Shown here: positions 5,406-5,515 of the stretch, in pieces | Layout of the letters: each line of letters starts with the position of its first letter | How positions within the stretch are numbered: position 1 is the stretch's first letter | Origin: CBFGRU01 sp965651255 | GTDB lineage: Bacteria; Planctomycetota; Phycisphaerae; Phycisphaerales; SM1A02 | Reading direction: 5' to 3' | NCBI GenBank assembly: GCA_965651255.1 | Contig: CBFGRU010000210.1 | Location: forward strand, 1 to 5,515 | Length of the DNA: 5,515 nucleotides | Translations under genes and position numbers: made by a program | Notes under the pieces: model-generated | What the model saw: only the letters and a program-made list of their open reading frames with translations | Databases searched by the model: none | What the model was told of the DNA's origin: nothing

Positions 5406-5515
5406 AAACCACACCAAATCATTCCCCACGGGATCGTGACTTCCTGAAAAGTTCCATGGTCAGGGAACCGATTCTTGGCATATCCCGGTATCAGCGTCCG
5501 GTATGCTGAACATGC

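Larger units (their letters stand above)
5288..5515. other. upstream region of the YceI gene, to the right edge
   Basis: 228 bases with no convincing gene. It holds the SD site, the two adjacent inverted repeats, and near the edge two copies of ccggtat (5485-5491 and 5498-5504, 13 bases apart). The second copy overlaps TATGCT (5502-5507), a possible plus-strand -10 element just before the edge, which would fit a divergent gene beginning beyond the window. No confident minus-strand -10/-35 pair for the YceI gene could be placed. Confidence 0.5.

Noticed and set aside
5288..5422. N-terminal extension of the YceI protein from an in-frame ATG at 5422.
   Set aside because: The added 45 residues would hide a good signal peptide, and the ATG at 5287 has its own SD site at the right distance. 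The extension also covers the two inverted repeats.
5449..5455. GGAACTT on the minus strand, identical to an ECF sigma-E-type -35 element.
   Set aside because: No matching -10 (TCTGA-like) occurs 16-17 bases downstream, so a single 7-base match is not enough.

Overview
The window is GC-rich and holds six protein genes and no RNA genes, mobile elements or CRISPR arrays. The most telling taxonomic clue is a short secreted protein ending in a Pro-Ala-Pro-Gly, hydrophobic helix and poly-Arg tail (PEP-CTERM type). Together with a rhomboid protease carrying a long helical-repeat tail and an isolated trpF, this suggests a Planctomycetota bacterium, possibly of the Phycisphaerae. That assignment is inference from gene style, not from a marker gene.

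Layout, left to right. (1) 2-883, plus strand: the C-terminal two thirds of a guanine deaminase, cut by the left edge. (2) 902-934: a strong inverted repeat, probably a terminator, between two convergent genes. (3) 975-1571, minus: a secreted PEP-CTERM-anchored protein with a good Shine-Dalgarno (SD) site. (4) 1572-1825: a divergent intergenic region with a perfect 12-base palindrome. (5) 1826-3043, plus: a rhomboid intramembrane serine protease fused to a TPR-like cytoplasmic tail. (6) 3054-3710, plus: trpF, only 10 bases after the rhomboid stop codon. (7) 3701-4558, minus: an unrecognised polytopic membrane protein whose 3' end overlaps trpF tail to tail by 10 bases. (8) 4634-5287, minus: a secreted YceI-family lipocalin-like protein. 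(9) 5288-5515: its upstream region, with two adjacent inverted repeats.

The genes do not form one pathway. They are a mix of metabolism (purine salvage, tryptophan synthesis) and cell-envelope functions (secreted anchored protein, rhomboid, membrane protein, YceI). The clearest regulatory pattern is a contrast in start signals. The three minus-strand genes each have an SD sequence 7-8 bases before ATG. The two complete plus-strand genes have none; each instead has a CTAnAnT element ending exactly 7 bases before ATG, the arrangement expected for leaderless transcripts.

I found no clear evidence of a new multi-gene system. The items most worth a second look are the leaderless-promoter pattern, the structured region upstream of the YceI gene, the palindrome upstream of the PEP-CTERM gene, and the uncharacterised membrane protein.
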